From: Sanderia malayensis
Lineage: Eukaryota; Cnidaria; Scyphozoa; Semaeostomeae; Pelagiidae
DNA: 64,000 bases
NCBI GenBank assembly: GCA_013076295.1
Contig: RQOL01000729.1
Span: 186,001-250,000 of the forward strand
Direction of reading: 5' to 3'
The notes under the pieces: model-generated
Seen by the model: only the letters and a program-made list of their open reading frames with translations
What the model was told of the DNA's origin: nothing
Database searches by the model: none
Made by a program: the position numbers and the translations under genes
In this document: positions 24,092-34,850 of the stretch, in pieces
How the letters are laid out: each line of letters opens with the position of its first letter
How positions within the stretch are numbered: position 1 is the first letter of the stretch

Positions 24092-24453
24092 GCAAGTTAA
24101 TTCATATAATTATCAAAATCATGTTTTTCAAAACCAATTTCACTGCTCAGCAAATCAAAACAGCTGTAAATATTTTCTGCTGCTAAATGAGATTTGTTTC
24201 TTCTGTAAAAATATACTTTTGTGTCATTGATGTTTAAACAAAGCATTGTTGTCAAGTGGATGAATTTGTGAGCAAGGGATAAAACCTTCCTGTGAATGTT
24301 GCTAGAAAATTGGAAAACAGAGAATGTATTTTTGAACCAATTTAATGTATAAATAATGTGATCATGTCTTGTGTCTCATTTTGGTGTTTCAAGAGGAATA
24401 TCAAAATGATTACACAATTTGCCTGCCTATTTTGGTACCTTGTGTAAAGCGTA

Positions 24454-24459
24454 AATAAA
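24454..24459 (+). terminator. Poly(A) signal, 4E-BP
   Basis: AATAAA in GTAAATAAAAGTAAATG, about 575 bp after the 4E-BP stop codon, followed by a GT-rich stretch. The first convincing signal downstream. Confidence 0.55.
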
Positions 24460-24479
24460 AGTAAATGTCATTGTATGTC

Positions 24480-25966
24480 AGTGTATTGTGACAAATGTTG
24501 ATATCATAGATTCAGTGTCATGTAATATCCAAGTAACAGTATAACGTTGAAATGAAAGATTGGGCCTGTTTGCCAAACACACTACATGTACTACTTTACG
24601 TCATTGCACATGCATTACAATTCCATGTGCGATTTATTGCATATGGGATTGTAATACATCGCAATTGAAGTACACCATTTTGCAAAATATTATTTGTCTT
24701 CCCAAGGTTTAATTGCCTTAAGTTGTATGATTTTGAGCCAAAATATTTTTTCTAAATTGCAAAATTGTTCTCCTCAGTGTATTATTATCCTTAGCATTAT
24801 TTCTTGATGCTACATACATTACTTTCTTTTTGCTAATTAACATTTGAACGTTCCTTCAAAGCATGATTTAGAAATATGCATAGTCAATACTATGCATATG
24901 TAGCTAACAAAGTTATTAATTCGTGCTTTTTTCATTTAAAGTTTGCATTAGTAAACATATATTGAGTTACACACTTTTATGTTTTGTTGATTATGATATA
25001 TTCTGGGAAAACTGATGAGAGGTGTTGTTGATGTGCGAAATTGTGTTGTATTTTTTGCCTTCTTGTCTCTTTCTTACATTTCTTTATCATGCGTATTACT
25101 TGTCATGCTCAAGATTAATATGGGTCAAAGAATTTGAATATAGGAAGTTGAAAAGGAGGCACAACGTAATGCATTTTATTTTGTAATAATACAATTTCTA
25201 TGGTAATGTTTTATTTGCTTTGAAGATGTCTTGCTTACAACAAAGGAACAGCTTTGCTTTGCAAACAAAAGCAAATTTGTGTTCCATTCAAATTTGTATA
25301 GTGCAGCCTCGCTTTGAAATATGCCACGAATCCATGGATGTGTGGCGTCTTTAGAATTTTACAATGAACTTTACTCTGGCGTTGTTGCAAACGACCTCAA
25401 ATTTTGCATTTAACGGATGATAAATTTGGTAAGTTTTATTAATTTAGAGCTGTATTTTGTTTTAAAGTTTATCCTTAATGTTTTTTCGAGTATATTTAGT
25501 TTGCGCAGGTGCCAAAATGTCTTTATTTCGGGGCATACACAAAGTGACGCACTTTCGGGTCTGCCGTGGCCTAATTGCTTGTGATAGACTTAGTGCTTTG
25601 CAACTTTCTTTCATCATCTTCCATCTTTGCCCCGAGTTTTTTGGCTTAACGGAAGCACTTGCAACATCGCATTTTGTCGACAGTGGCACGGGGAGTAGAA
25701 ACATGGGGACACATTCGCAAGTTCTTTGCTCTGCTTCGAGAATTTAGGAATGTGCCACGCCCAATTTTTCGAATAGTGGATACGCCCAGCTTAACTTTCA
25801 AACATTTTTCGAGAACCACAAGACTTTATCGTCAATAAAGTTTTTTATGGTCGGCTTTTATTGTCGTTGATATATTTATCTAGCCCTTTTTAGTAATTTT
25901 ATCTATCTTTATTCTTAGCCATTTTTGAAGAATTCAAGAATTTCAAGGATCAGAAATAAAAACATT
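24480..25966. other. Intergenic, 4E-BP to STELLO-like gene
   Basis: About 1.5 kb of AT-rich sequence. Open frames around 25460-25750 exist on both strands but lack family signals. No repeat or RNA gene recognised. Confidence 0.5.
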
Positions 25967-27579
25967 ATGCAGTACCTGACATCAAAGACAAGTTTGTTAA
26001 CCTTTGTTGTTATTTTGGGTCTTAGTCTGGTGTTTCTGTGGTTGAAATACACCAATGGGATATCAGCACTGTATATGCAACGGGACATGTGGGAATCAAA
26101 CTATGAAAATCTGTTGAAAGACTTTGAAAAATACAGTAAGACCATAAAAGTTAAGAAAAGCAAATTGAATTGGAATAAAGTACAAGGTGAAAAAAAGTTA
26201 GATGAACCAATAGAATGGGATCACCTTCCTCCGATGTACAAACCTGATCAAAAAGACATGCACGATAAATGGATTGTTCTTACGACAATTTCTTCTCCAA
26301 CTGATGATGTTATTAAGCTATCAAAAGTTGAAGGTTGGAAAGTTGTCGTTGTGGGTGACAGAAAAACACCAGAGCCATGGAAGTAAGTCAATGCTTGTTT
26401 TTAATCAAACCTTATTATATCAACTTCTATGAAGCAAAGAAATACATTACATACCACTACTTCAAACAGGAAACTTTTCAGTTTTCTATAAAGCTTTATT
26501 CATTATCTATTTGGCTGGGGTAGCTAATTGAATTTCAATCATGTTGTTATTCTAGAGCTGACAACATCGTATTTCTGGGTATTGAGAAGCAGAAATCCCT
26601 TGGATACAATCTAGCAGAGCTCATGCCAATGAATAATTACGGACGGAAGGCAATTGGACACATTTATGCGATCCATCATGGTGCAAAATACATCTACGAA
26701 ACAGATGACGATAATCATCCATCAGATGGCAAATTTCATTTTCATTTGACGTACAAGGATTCTTATCACGTTTATGCAACAAATAGATCTGTTGTGAATG
26801 CATATGAATTTCTTGGACAGAGCACCATATGGCCACGTGGCTATCCTTTGGATGCCATTGCTGACAAGCCAGAGTACAATGTTATGAAATGCGAAGATTC
26901 TATTCCATTGGTTCAGCAAGGTGTCGTGGATGGAGATCCAGATATTGATGCAATCTATCGATTGACAAGAAAAGACAAGGGTGTCAGATTGGATGTTCAA
27001 TTTGACCGAGATCAAGACGTTGTTTTGCTTCCAAAAGGAACCATGTGCCCATACAATGCGCAGAACACGTTATACGTTTATAATGCATTCTGGTCATTGT
27101 TACTACCTGGTACTGTCAACATGAGAATCACGGATATATGGCGCAGCTATTTCATGCAACGCTTGCTATGGGAAATCGGTGGTCATCTTAGTTTCTTCCC
27201 GCCAAGCGCATATCAGTACAGAAGTGCCCATAACTACTTGAAAGATTTCATTGACGAGAAGATGCTCTACCACGATTCGGGAAAAGTCGTCAACTTCTTG
27301 CTCAACTGGAAACCGGCACACAAAGACCTGTTCGATAATATCATGGATCTCACTATTAAATGCGCCCACATGGGTTTTATCGGACCAGCAGACATCCATC
27401 TGACAGAAGCCTGGCTGCAAGATCTTATCCGAATTGGTTATAAGAGGCCTTCGTTGCAGCCTCTCACTGGTGCCTGCAAGAAACCAGTGGCGGGAAGTAA
27501 GAAAGAAAAGAAGCCCAAAGAGCAACCATCTTCTTATCTGCGCGCGACCAAGTTGATAGACGTTATAAATTTCAAATGA
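25967..27579 (+). CDS. STELLO-like / DUF288 type II Golgi protein
   Basis: Two exons, 25967-26382 and 26556-27579, encode 479 residues. A short cytoplasmic N-terminus is followed by a signal anchor (residues about 9-26, LLTFVVILGLSLVFLWL) and the luminal DUF288 region: DKWIVLTTISSPTDDVIKLS, GWKVVVVGDRKTPEPWK, YAIHHGAKYIYETDDDN (the acidic D189-D191), then TDIWRSYFMQRLLWEIGG. In Arabidopsis, STELLO1/2 are Golgi proteins that assist cellulose synthase assembly. Related DUF288 proteins occur in several invertebrates, where their role is unknown. Glycosyltransferase-like chemistry is suggested only by the DDD motif. The 1024-bp second exon carries almost all of the domain, and the tail is Lys-rich. 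The start ATG is the first in frame before the anchor. Confidence 0.85.
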
Positions 27580-28085
27580 CATTTATCATCATGACTGATT
27601 GCTTATTCATTAGTTTTTTCTTTTGAAATTAGTCTTACAGTTTTGTTACAGTTGTTTGTCATTTTGTTTTCAAGCGTGTGGATAACTCTTTATCAGGAAG
27701 AACATTTTTCAACATTTATTATGAGAACACGAAACCTTAAAACAGAATGTAAACGTCTGCGTTTGGGTTTACTGCATACATGCATGGAAAATTATTCCTT
27801 TCTTATTTATGTCAATGATGTATTATAATTCTTCGGTCTATTGCATTAATCTCCTAGTATCAAACTTGAAATGGTTTTTTAAATTTTAAAAAGTACCTGT
27901 GACTGTGATATTAAAATATCAATTGATACAACGCACTTATTTGTCACAACTGCACTGCACTGCAAATTTAATACACGTTAAAAGCATGTCCTTAACTGTT
28001 ATTGATCCTAATTTTCGTTTGGTATTTTATTGCGATATTATTAGCTTGCGGAGAATAATTTGTTAAAATATCAAGGACGAGAACA
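27580..28085. other. 3' flank of the STELLO-like gene
   Basis: No gene seen. AT-rich sequence with presumptive 3' UTR; no clear AATAAA. Confidence 0.5.
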
Positions 28086-28560
28086 TTAATCCTCTTTCCC
28101 AAACTCTTTTGGCAAAAACCGCAACCAAGTCTCAATGTGATTATCGTTCTACCATGAAATATCTTTCACCAGGCTAGGCTCTTTGGATTTGGCGTCGAAG
28201 AGATCCCACAGCTTATCTGTTAGATTATTGAACCAGCCCATGTTTCCAAGATGCATTTCCCAGTTTTGTTATGGTCCTTCTTTTAACTGGTAAACTCGTT
28301 GGAATCAGAGCACCAGCTCTCGTTAACTTAAGGGCCAAGGCAAACACGTTGCTTGGTAAATTTGCTTGAATGTTGTAACAGGATTTGCATTACTTTGAAA
28401 CAGACTTCAATTCAAGATTTCCCCGGCTGCTATCCCGCTTAACAAAGAGATAAGCCCAAATATGGATAAATGTATTGTTATCATCACGATTAGGGTTAAC
28501 AATTTCCAAATACGGCCTGGTGGCTTTATTATTCTGTTTGGAAATAATGCAAATGGGGCA
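28086..28560 (-). pseudogene. Decayed coding relic, unknown family
   Basis: Reading from 28560 downwards, one frame stays protein-like for about 100 codons (PYLEIVNPNRDDNNTFIHIW, AYLFVKRDSSRGNLELKSVS) with a single TAA at about 28394-28392. It continues through NIQANLPSNVFALALKLT to KLGNASW. The sense then shifts one base: MGWFNNLTDKLWDLFDAKSK continues to DISW, a TAG, and NDNHIETWLRFLPKEFGKED before a final stop. Two stops and one frameshift within 475 bp suggest a dead gene rather than exons, since no GT-AG pair removes them. The family is not recognised; a secretory enzyme is a guess only. Confidence 0.4.
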
Positions 28561-28662
28561 AAGTTAATTGGCTCAGAAAACAGCTAACCATTTCACTCTA
28601 TCGCTCACTAAATGCGAACCACATCTCTGGAGCTCAGGCAAAAAGACGCGAAATAACAAGAA

Positions 28663-29112
28663 ATGGATGAACTAACAGAAGAAGAACAAATCGAAGAATT
28701 AAAGAATTGTTACTCTCTTTTTGATCGTGTAGGTGACATGAAAGTTGAGTATACGAAGATTGTTGATGTACTCCGCTCTCTTGGCTTAAACCCATTGACA
28801 GAAGAGGTGAATAAATGTTTAGAAGATTCCAAACTCATCCACCAAAGGATCGATTTCGAGACATTCTATGGGATCTACTTGCAAATGTCCAAGAATCCAA
28901 CGAAAGGAAGCTACAGTGACATGGTAGAAGGCCTGGGTACATTGGATCGAGACCAGTCTGGTATGGTGAACTCAGGCGAACTGAGGCTGACATTGATGAA
29001 TATTTCTGATCGAATGAACGAAGATCAGGTAGATGCAATCATTACCCCGCATGAAGATGGCAGCAAAAATGTCGCATACAAAGACATGATCAAAACTGTC
29101 ATGTCTGCCTAA
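28663..29112 (+). CDS. Myosin essential light chain (EF-hand family), intronless
   Basis: A single 149-residue frame; human MYL6 has 151. The order matches essential light chains bound to the first IQ motif of myosin heavy chain: CYSLFDRVGDMKVEYTKIVD (EF1), VLRSLGLNPLTEEVNKCL, FETFYGIYLQMSKNPTKGSY, MVEGLGTLDRDQSGMVNSGE (EF3) and a degenerate fourth loop (HEDGSKNVAYKD). EF1 has lost Ca ligands, as usual. EF3 keeps the full D-x-D-x-S-G-x-V-x-x-x-E pattern, so it may still bind calcium, unlike vertebrate essential chains. There is no N-terminal Ala/Pro extension, so it is the short, non-muscle-like form. Absence of introns in this intron-rich region suggests retroposition or intron loss. Troponin C or calmodulin is unlikely given only one intact loop. 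Confidence 0.87.
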   Translation: MDELTEEEQIEELKNCYSLFDRVGDMKVEYTKIVDVLRSLGLNPLTEEVNKCLEDSKLIHQRIDFETFYGIYLQMSKNPTKGSYSDMVEGLGTLDRDQSGMVNSGELRLTLMNISDRMNEDQVDAIITPHEDGSKNVAYKDMIKTVMSA

Positions 29113-29347
29113 AGTTTTCATCAAAAACATGAACGTTATTTCATAAATTCACTGCGTGATTATATTTTCATTCCTTTATTAGTTAGTTACATATAGTTTT
29201 AAGTATACAATGTATCGTTGTTTAGAGGCATTGTTGATGATATTAGAAGAGTCAAATATAATGAAATTTCTTCAAATTACTGCGCGCGCAGCCATGTATA
29301 CCAGTGTTCTGCGCACGTGGTTGGCTTTATGCGAGTTGATGACAATG

Positions 29348-29929
29348 TTAAGATATCCGACATCCTTTGCCTTTAACTTTAAATGGATTGTCAGAGGATG
29401 GCACTTTCACTATCAATGGGTCCTGTCCCTGATTTGACACGCAGTGTGATACCAATCTATTGAAGAAAAATCACGTTGGTCACAGTGCATGATACCCTGA
29501 AAACTCTTCTTAAGGGCATCCCCCCAAAAACCTGTTTACTCCGACCATATGCTGTAGCTCACACCTCACAACGTACGAGGGACATTCGTCAGAACAAGAA
29601 TAATTATGCTAGTCATTTTGTGTGTAAAAACCTTTTCTCTGCCAGCAGATAGAAACAAATTAATCCTATTATCTGGTCAAAGAGGATTTAAGAATCAGAT
29701 TTAGACTTCATTGCATTCAACTTCATATTCCTTTCCTTGGACTGGAATGGAAGTAATGTATATATGCACATATAAACGTTGTATACAACATATCGGAAAT
29801 AATTATTACTTACTCCCTTCCGCAGGTCGACAATTGTTCTCTGGTGATGTGCACTTCTTTGTTCAACTGCTCGACCTCATTTTGCAATCTTTTAAGCTTG
29901 GAAGAGATTGAAGTATCCTGCTGTAGCAT
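29348..29929 (-). CDS. Heterotrimeric G-protein gamma subunit, copy 1
   Basis: Exons on the minus strand 29929-29814 and 29456-29348 join in phase 2 to give 74 residues, the usual G-gamma size. The helical N-terminus (LKRLQNEVEQLNKEVHITRE) binds G-beta. The second exon gives ELVSHCVSNQGQDPLIVKVP, then SSDNPFKVKGKG and the CaaX box CRIS for prenylation. The DPL-x(n)-NPF spacing and the CaaX end are diagnostic. The N-terminal half is most like the divergent GNG13/GGL type. The first acceptor candidate further upstream leads to an immediate stop; CAATAG at 29457 is the one that works. It shares its intron position with copy 2, about 600 bp away on the same strand. Confidence 0.85.
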
Positions 29930-30282
29930 ATTTCAATGTTGCTTAATTGAATATATTCAGTATCTGACAAATGCTGCACCTCTTGCACGACAACAATAAT
30001 GTGCAGTGATTCACACGCAACAACAAATGGCGAATGTTTTTTTTGTTGATTTGTGGCAGACTTCCGCATGTTTCCAACCTGACAAGGGGCTGATATGCGT
30101 TTCGTCATGTTTGGACAAATTTTTGAGACAACACAGCGGGCTGAATATGAATATGAATACATTGCGATGAATCGCAATCCTGCAGGTACCACATGACGTC
30201 ATCAGATGACACAGACAATCAACAAGTCACGGATTCAGATTCAGATTCAGATTGCATCAACTCTGCTATTGGTGTTGTTTAC

Positions 30283-30288
30283 TTTATT
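30283..30288 (-). terminator. Poly(A) signal for G-gamma copy 2
   Basis: AATAAA on the minus strand (TTTATT as written), about 240 bp after the stop codon of G-gamma copy 2. A (GATTCA)4 microsatellite lies nearby at about 30233-30255. Confidence 0.5.
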
Positions 30289-30526
30289 CAAGGACCATTT
30301 AGCACCAGGAAAATACAATTAAAAAGATAATAAAAATCTATGTATATATATATTGCTCGTAAATTATGTTTGAATTTCTAAATGTCTTTAATTTTCTATT
30401 TGTAAAGGAAGTAACGCACAATTCATCAGTTTGTGCTAAGTTACGTCACCGTTTTTGCCAAGCATTCACATTTTTGCCATTTTTCATTGATTGAGTGTGA
30501 AGATACATAAAAATACAAAATATTGA

Positions 30527-30993
30527 TTAGAAACAACAAAATCCACTCTTTTCACCCTGAAGCAGATCGGCTCCAAATGCTTTCCTTTGTGTTCCTTTCA
30601 GGAGTAAAGGGTCAATTGGTCTTTCTCTTTCGCAATACCCAATAATCCTGAAAATAAAACACAGAAATTGATTTATTTACTGCAAATACACTCAATTAAA
30701 ATCGTCATGTTTGCAAACATAAAGCAAGACAGCTGTGCAAACGTCAAAGTGCATAAATTGTGAATCTCACAGAATTACAATCCAACGTTTTACACAGCAC
30801 AGCAAAATACTTTAACATATATAACAAGCCGATAAACTAGATTTATTTCCACATAAAGCAAGAATAATTAAATTCCTTACTCTTGAACAGAAACCGAAAT
30901 TTTTTGTCTCTCAACATTGACTTCCCTTCTGAGTTGTGCAACAATACTCCTCATGACGACAACTTTATTCACTCGTGTTTCCAAGCTATACAT
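30527..30993 (-). CDS. Heterotrimeric G-protein gamma subunit, copy 2, atypical C-terminus
   Basis: Minus-strand exons 30993-30881 and 30647-30527 join in phase 2. Starting at ATG 30993 gives 77 residues; the internal ATG at 30954 gives 64. Core motifs are VAQLRREVNVERQKISVSVQ, EIIGYCERERPIDPLLLKG and a late Phe (RKAF) where NPF is expected. The intron falls exactly where that of copy 1 does (QE/RE boundary), which supports both models. Odd: the protein ends SGFCCF, with cysteines at -3 and -2 and Phe at -4, so it lacks the C-a-a-X arrangement needed for standard prenylation. A donor-like CAGG|GTGAAA near the end could lead to another last exon, but I found no CaaX-encoding exon downstream. 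Confidence 0.8.
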
Positions 30994-31507
30994 TATTTCT
31001 GATTTTTGTAATTGTATACGAATCAATCCAGAAATAGTTGCAATTCACCTCCGTATTTTAATACAAATGTTTTTCTCGCCGTTTCTGCTTTTTCTTTCTC
31101 CTCTTTGTTGCTGCTTTCTCTCTGTCTGTTTTCCTTGTCCTTCCAAGTTTGGTCACACTCACTTCCGGCAGAATTCCAACATTGAAAACAATACAATACC
31201 ACAAACCTGTTTCACAGCATCTTGTTTTCAGCATATCTCACGTTGCTATCTGATGACGTAATTACAGTTAGCCGGGTAATTAAAGTTTCATTTCTGTGTT
31301 GTCATCAGAGTTGTGTTGGTTATTCGAAATGACGAGAGAAATAACAATTTAATCCCATTTCACTTTTCTCTTGTTCTTCCAAGGAGGGGCGCCCCACAAA
31401 GCAAAGCAAACCCCTTTAATTGCCAACTGAATCATACATGAAGTAATTAGGTACGAAAGAGGAAGGAAATTTTAATTGAGCATGACGCACGAGGGGGCCT
31501 AACAAAT

Positions 31508-32695
31508 ATGTATGAAAGAATTTACCCTTCCAATCAAACCTATCAGGGAATTTTGTGGCGTTCAAGCGTAAAGGATAAAGACGTTGAGTCGGAAGATGCA
31601 TGGAAAAGCCTAAAGGTAAATGTTTGCGACCTTTTCTTTAGCTCTATTCTTCTCTGTTTATTTGTGTGCCGTGCTGGAATGCAAGGGTGGTGCGGGGCGG
31701 GCATGGATTAAATCCAATAAATTCAAAAAATTCATTGCTTCATCAAATCCTCTCAATTTTTTTAAATTTTGAACGATGGTGAAACTAACTGAGTTTCATT
31801 AAATCATTATGGCTCCAAATAATTTTGCAGTTACCAGAACATTTTTCTGGAGTTTATTTGAGAAACTTATCAAGTCCCTTTCTTCATTGATGTCCCTTTT
31901 TTAATATTATAGATGGGGGCTCCCCTCCCCTTAGCATCAGGACAGGGGGCAGCGTTTATTTGAATCACCTATAATAATCATAAAAAGTATTGATAGCAAG
32001 GGTGAATCTTGGAGGTCTGGGGAGAGTGACATCATTGTTAGACTCCAATGCCTCTTTGACGTACAAAAATGTTCTATTTTCATTGCAAGCATAATAATTA
32101 GCCTCTAGTAGAGGCCCTCTACGCAGATGTATATGGCACCTCTGATTGCAATACTGTTTTCTTTGTTCCACGAGCTATATATGCAAGTTGGCTAAATGGA
32201 GACGCTTTGGTTGCCGCCGAGCGCGCCAAATATAATTAGCTAACTTTCTTTGACTATGCTTTCTTTGCTTGAAGCATGAGGTACAAACGCAGATATTCAA
32301 AAGGCGGGATGTAGTGGGGATTCATTCAAAACGATTTCTTTTAACCCTACCCTATGATAGTATACGAAGAATGTCTTTTCAAACGCTATACATCGAACTG
32401 TTTCTATCTAATTTGCGGTTTTGAGGCAGATATACAAATTCGTAACCAAAGGAAATATATAAATTCACAATTGATAAATATTTGCTTTTGTAGTATTAGA
32501 TTTTCGTATTGACTCCGTGTTTCAGATTTCGTCTCGTAGATTAAAAATAAATTTTATTACTGCTCAATGAATATTGTTATATTTCTTATGTTTTCGAAGG
32601 GTCCTTTCCCTGCGGCTTTAGGCCATGACTTGGGACAAAATGCTGAAAAGACGAAAGCTCTCCACAACATGATGAAGAACTTTGATCATTTTTAA
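31508..32695 (+). CDS. Small unrecognised two-exon gene
   Basis: Exons 31508-31615 and 32600-32695 join in phase 0 to give 67 residues: MYERIYPSNQTYQGILWRSS ... EDAWKSLK, then GPFPAALGHDLGQ ... MMKNFDHF and a stop. The donor is AAG|GTAAAT; the acceptor TCGAAG is poor. The first frame also continues upstream (EILIEHDARGGLTN) to a TAG at about 31448, so exon 1 may be internal with an acceptor at ATTAG near 31450. The Trp-Arg-Ser-Ser and short charged style recall small ciliary microtubule inner proteins, but this is only an impression. It is head to head with G-gamma copy 2, with about 500 bp between. Confidence 0.4.
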
Positions 32696-34850
32696 ATTTC
32701 TTAGCTTACATTTCATATAAAAAAATGCGACATGGAACTATGTTTCAGGCAGGGTTGGTTTCCACGCTTTTGGAAGAATTCCAAAGTTGTCATTTTAAGA
32801 CCATCGCCAGGCCCTTGGTACAAATATTCAAAAGTTGGTAGTCCGTGAACGTTTACGTGAAGTATCTATGTATGGTTATTTACACTTATTGTTGCCTTTA
32901 CACCACCTTACAAGCGCGTGAATAGATCCTCAAATTTCCTCTCACATTAAACATTGAACCAAGTAAATCAATATAAAAAGCAATAAGAGTGTGACATCTT
33001 ATCACCTTTGCGTAGTAGAACGCTAAGTATCACTTAGATGTTCATTTGAGCCTTATGCATTGACCTTATTAACCTCTTTGAGCCGATTTGTGGCTCGCAA
33101 TTTGTGAGGTATTGGATCGTCTCTATGCAGATTTTCACTCCACGCCCATAATTTCCTTTGTAGAATCATTTATTAAACCCGATTTCTCCGAAGAATACAC
33201 TTGTTGAGTTTATAGGAGCTGCTACCTTTGTGTTATCAATCAAGAGGTATAAGTATATGTTAAATGTTGCACGCTTGTGTCTGGCTCCATTTCAGATTTG
33301 CGGCTGCAAGGCAACATTGTACGTTCCGCCTACTGTCATGTTAGGATGCCCACAGGGGTATATTGCATGCATTCATATTGCATTTAAAAATACCTTTCCT
33401 GTGGATTCAAAGAAAATCAAGATTCAAATATATCTTCAGTAAAAATAGCCATTTTTTAATGTAACCAACTGGCTACCATCCAAGAATTTCGTTTATTTTG
33501 GCACTATGTTTGTGCACCAGGAACCTCACACCTCAATATACGTCACATATGCGTCACTGGCTATTGCCATTAATTGGCCAATTAGAATATCATTCGATAT
33601 TTTTAATTTAAATGAGTCATTATATGCAACAATTTCTTTGTTTCTAGGAAGGGAAGTTTTGAAAATCGCGTTCTTAATTCTCATAGCAACGAACATTTTG
33701 CGTTTTAAGCAATTAACTTTTGCTGGTAACCGTTTTTTGGCTATTTTGTAAAGGAAGTCAATTGTTATATATCTGTACTTTGTGGAAAGATAATTGTTAG
33801 CCTCAAAAATATAGATATGAGAATAAATTGAGGTACATGAAATTAATTTAAAAGTCTCCCTGAAAGTGCCAAAGGCAACTTGGTTCATATGGCCAGGAAA
33901 GTAGAACAAATAAAGTTTGACTTTTGTAAGTTATAATTCTCACGCTTCAGGTTTCATCGAGTTAATCACTAGAAATAACCAGAGAGTAATCAGTAATTAT
34001 TCAGAATAATCAGTGATAAATCAGACTTACTGTTACATTATCATTGTTAATTAAGTCAAGGGAATTATCAATTATAACAAGTTGATTGCTAATTTTTTGC
34101 CCCACCCTTTCGAATGGATACCTCACAGGCGGGGGTGGACCATATGACGGTTACAATTCTTTATTCTTTTCTATTTCTGTTGATTAATTATCATCCCCCA
34201 TTTGGTATTTCCTTCCTTCGTAAACAACAAACCATCAAACTTTTCTTTCATATTTGGACATTTTCCCCCAAATCATGACACCGCCATTTCACGTCTGTAA
34301 AATGACAACTCTTTTTGAAGTTGGAAGGCCCCTTGCCGGGCACGGGGCCGCTATGTCGGCATGTGGGTTGTATATTGAATAGCTGGCCTTTTGTCAATGT
34401 AATGTTGCACTTTCCGAGGGTTAAGGTTGCAAAGGCGAGAAAATATTGCGGTGGGATCAAATGTGTTCGCAGCGTGAAGAAAGAAAGGACTGTCTTGTCT
34501 TCGAACAACCATCAAAGCCGATATTGTTACTTGCCATTAGGTTTATCTTGGGCTATCGTGGTCTATAAAACACGATAAATAATCACTTGCAATTCCACAC
34601 ACAAAATCGCAGCTTTCGTGTTACACTGTCCACCAGCTTTGATTTATATGCGAGCAGCAAAGAAGAACACTTTATTATTGAAATAAATTTACGCATAAAA
34701 ACAGAGGTTACTTCGTGCCAACACATTAATTGTATGCTCCAGTTATTCTTCGTACCAATCGATTGTTTGGTGTAGGTGGGTGTTTGGTGAACACACAAAG
34801 ACATCTATGCCATCCGTGTATATAAACTTTTATTTATTACAAGCAGAGAC
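32696..34850. other. Intergenic, no supported gene
   Basis: About 2.1 kb. A hydrophobic plus-strand frame at 33506-33751 (SLFLGREVLKIAFLILIATN) has no start context or family match. The minus strand over the same bases is also open, so this is probably chance. A TATAAA at 34821-34826 lies 25 bp before the ADAMTS start codon. Confidence 0.5.

Noticed and set aside
33506..33909. Overlapping hydrophobic frames on both strands resembling a receptor fragment
   Set aside because: Both strands are equally open, no start or splice context, and no conserved receptor motif.
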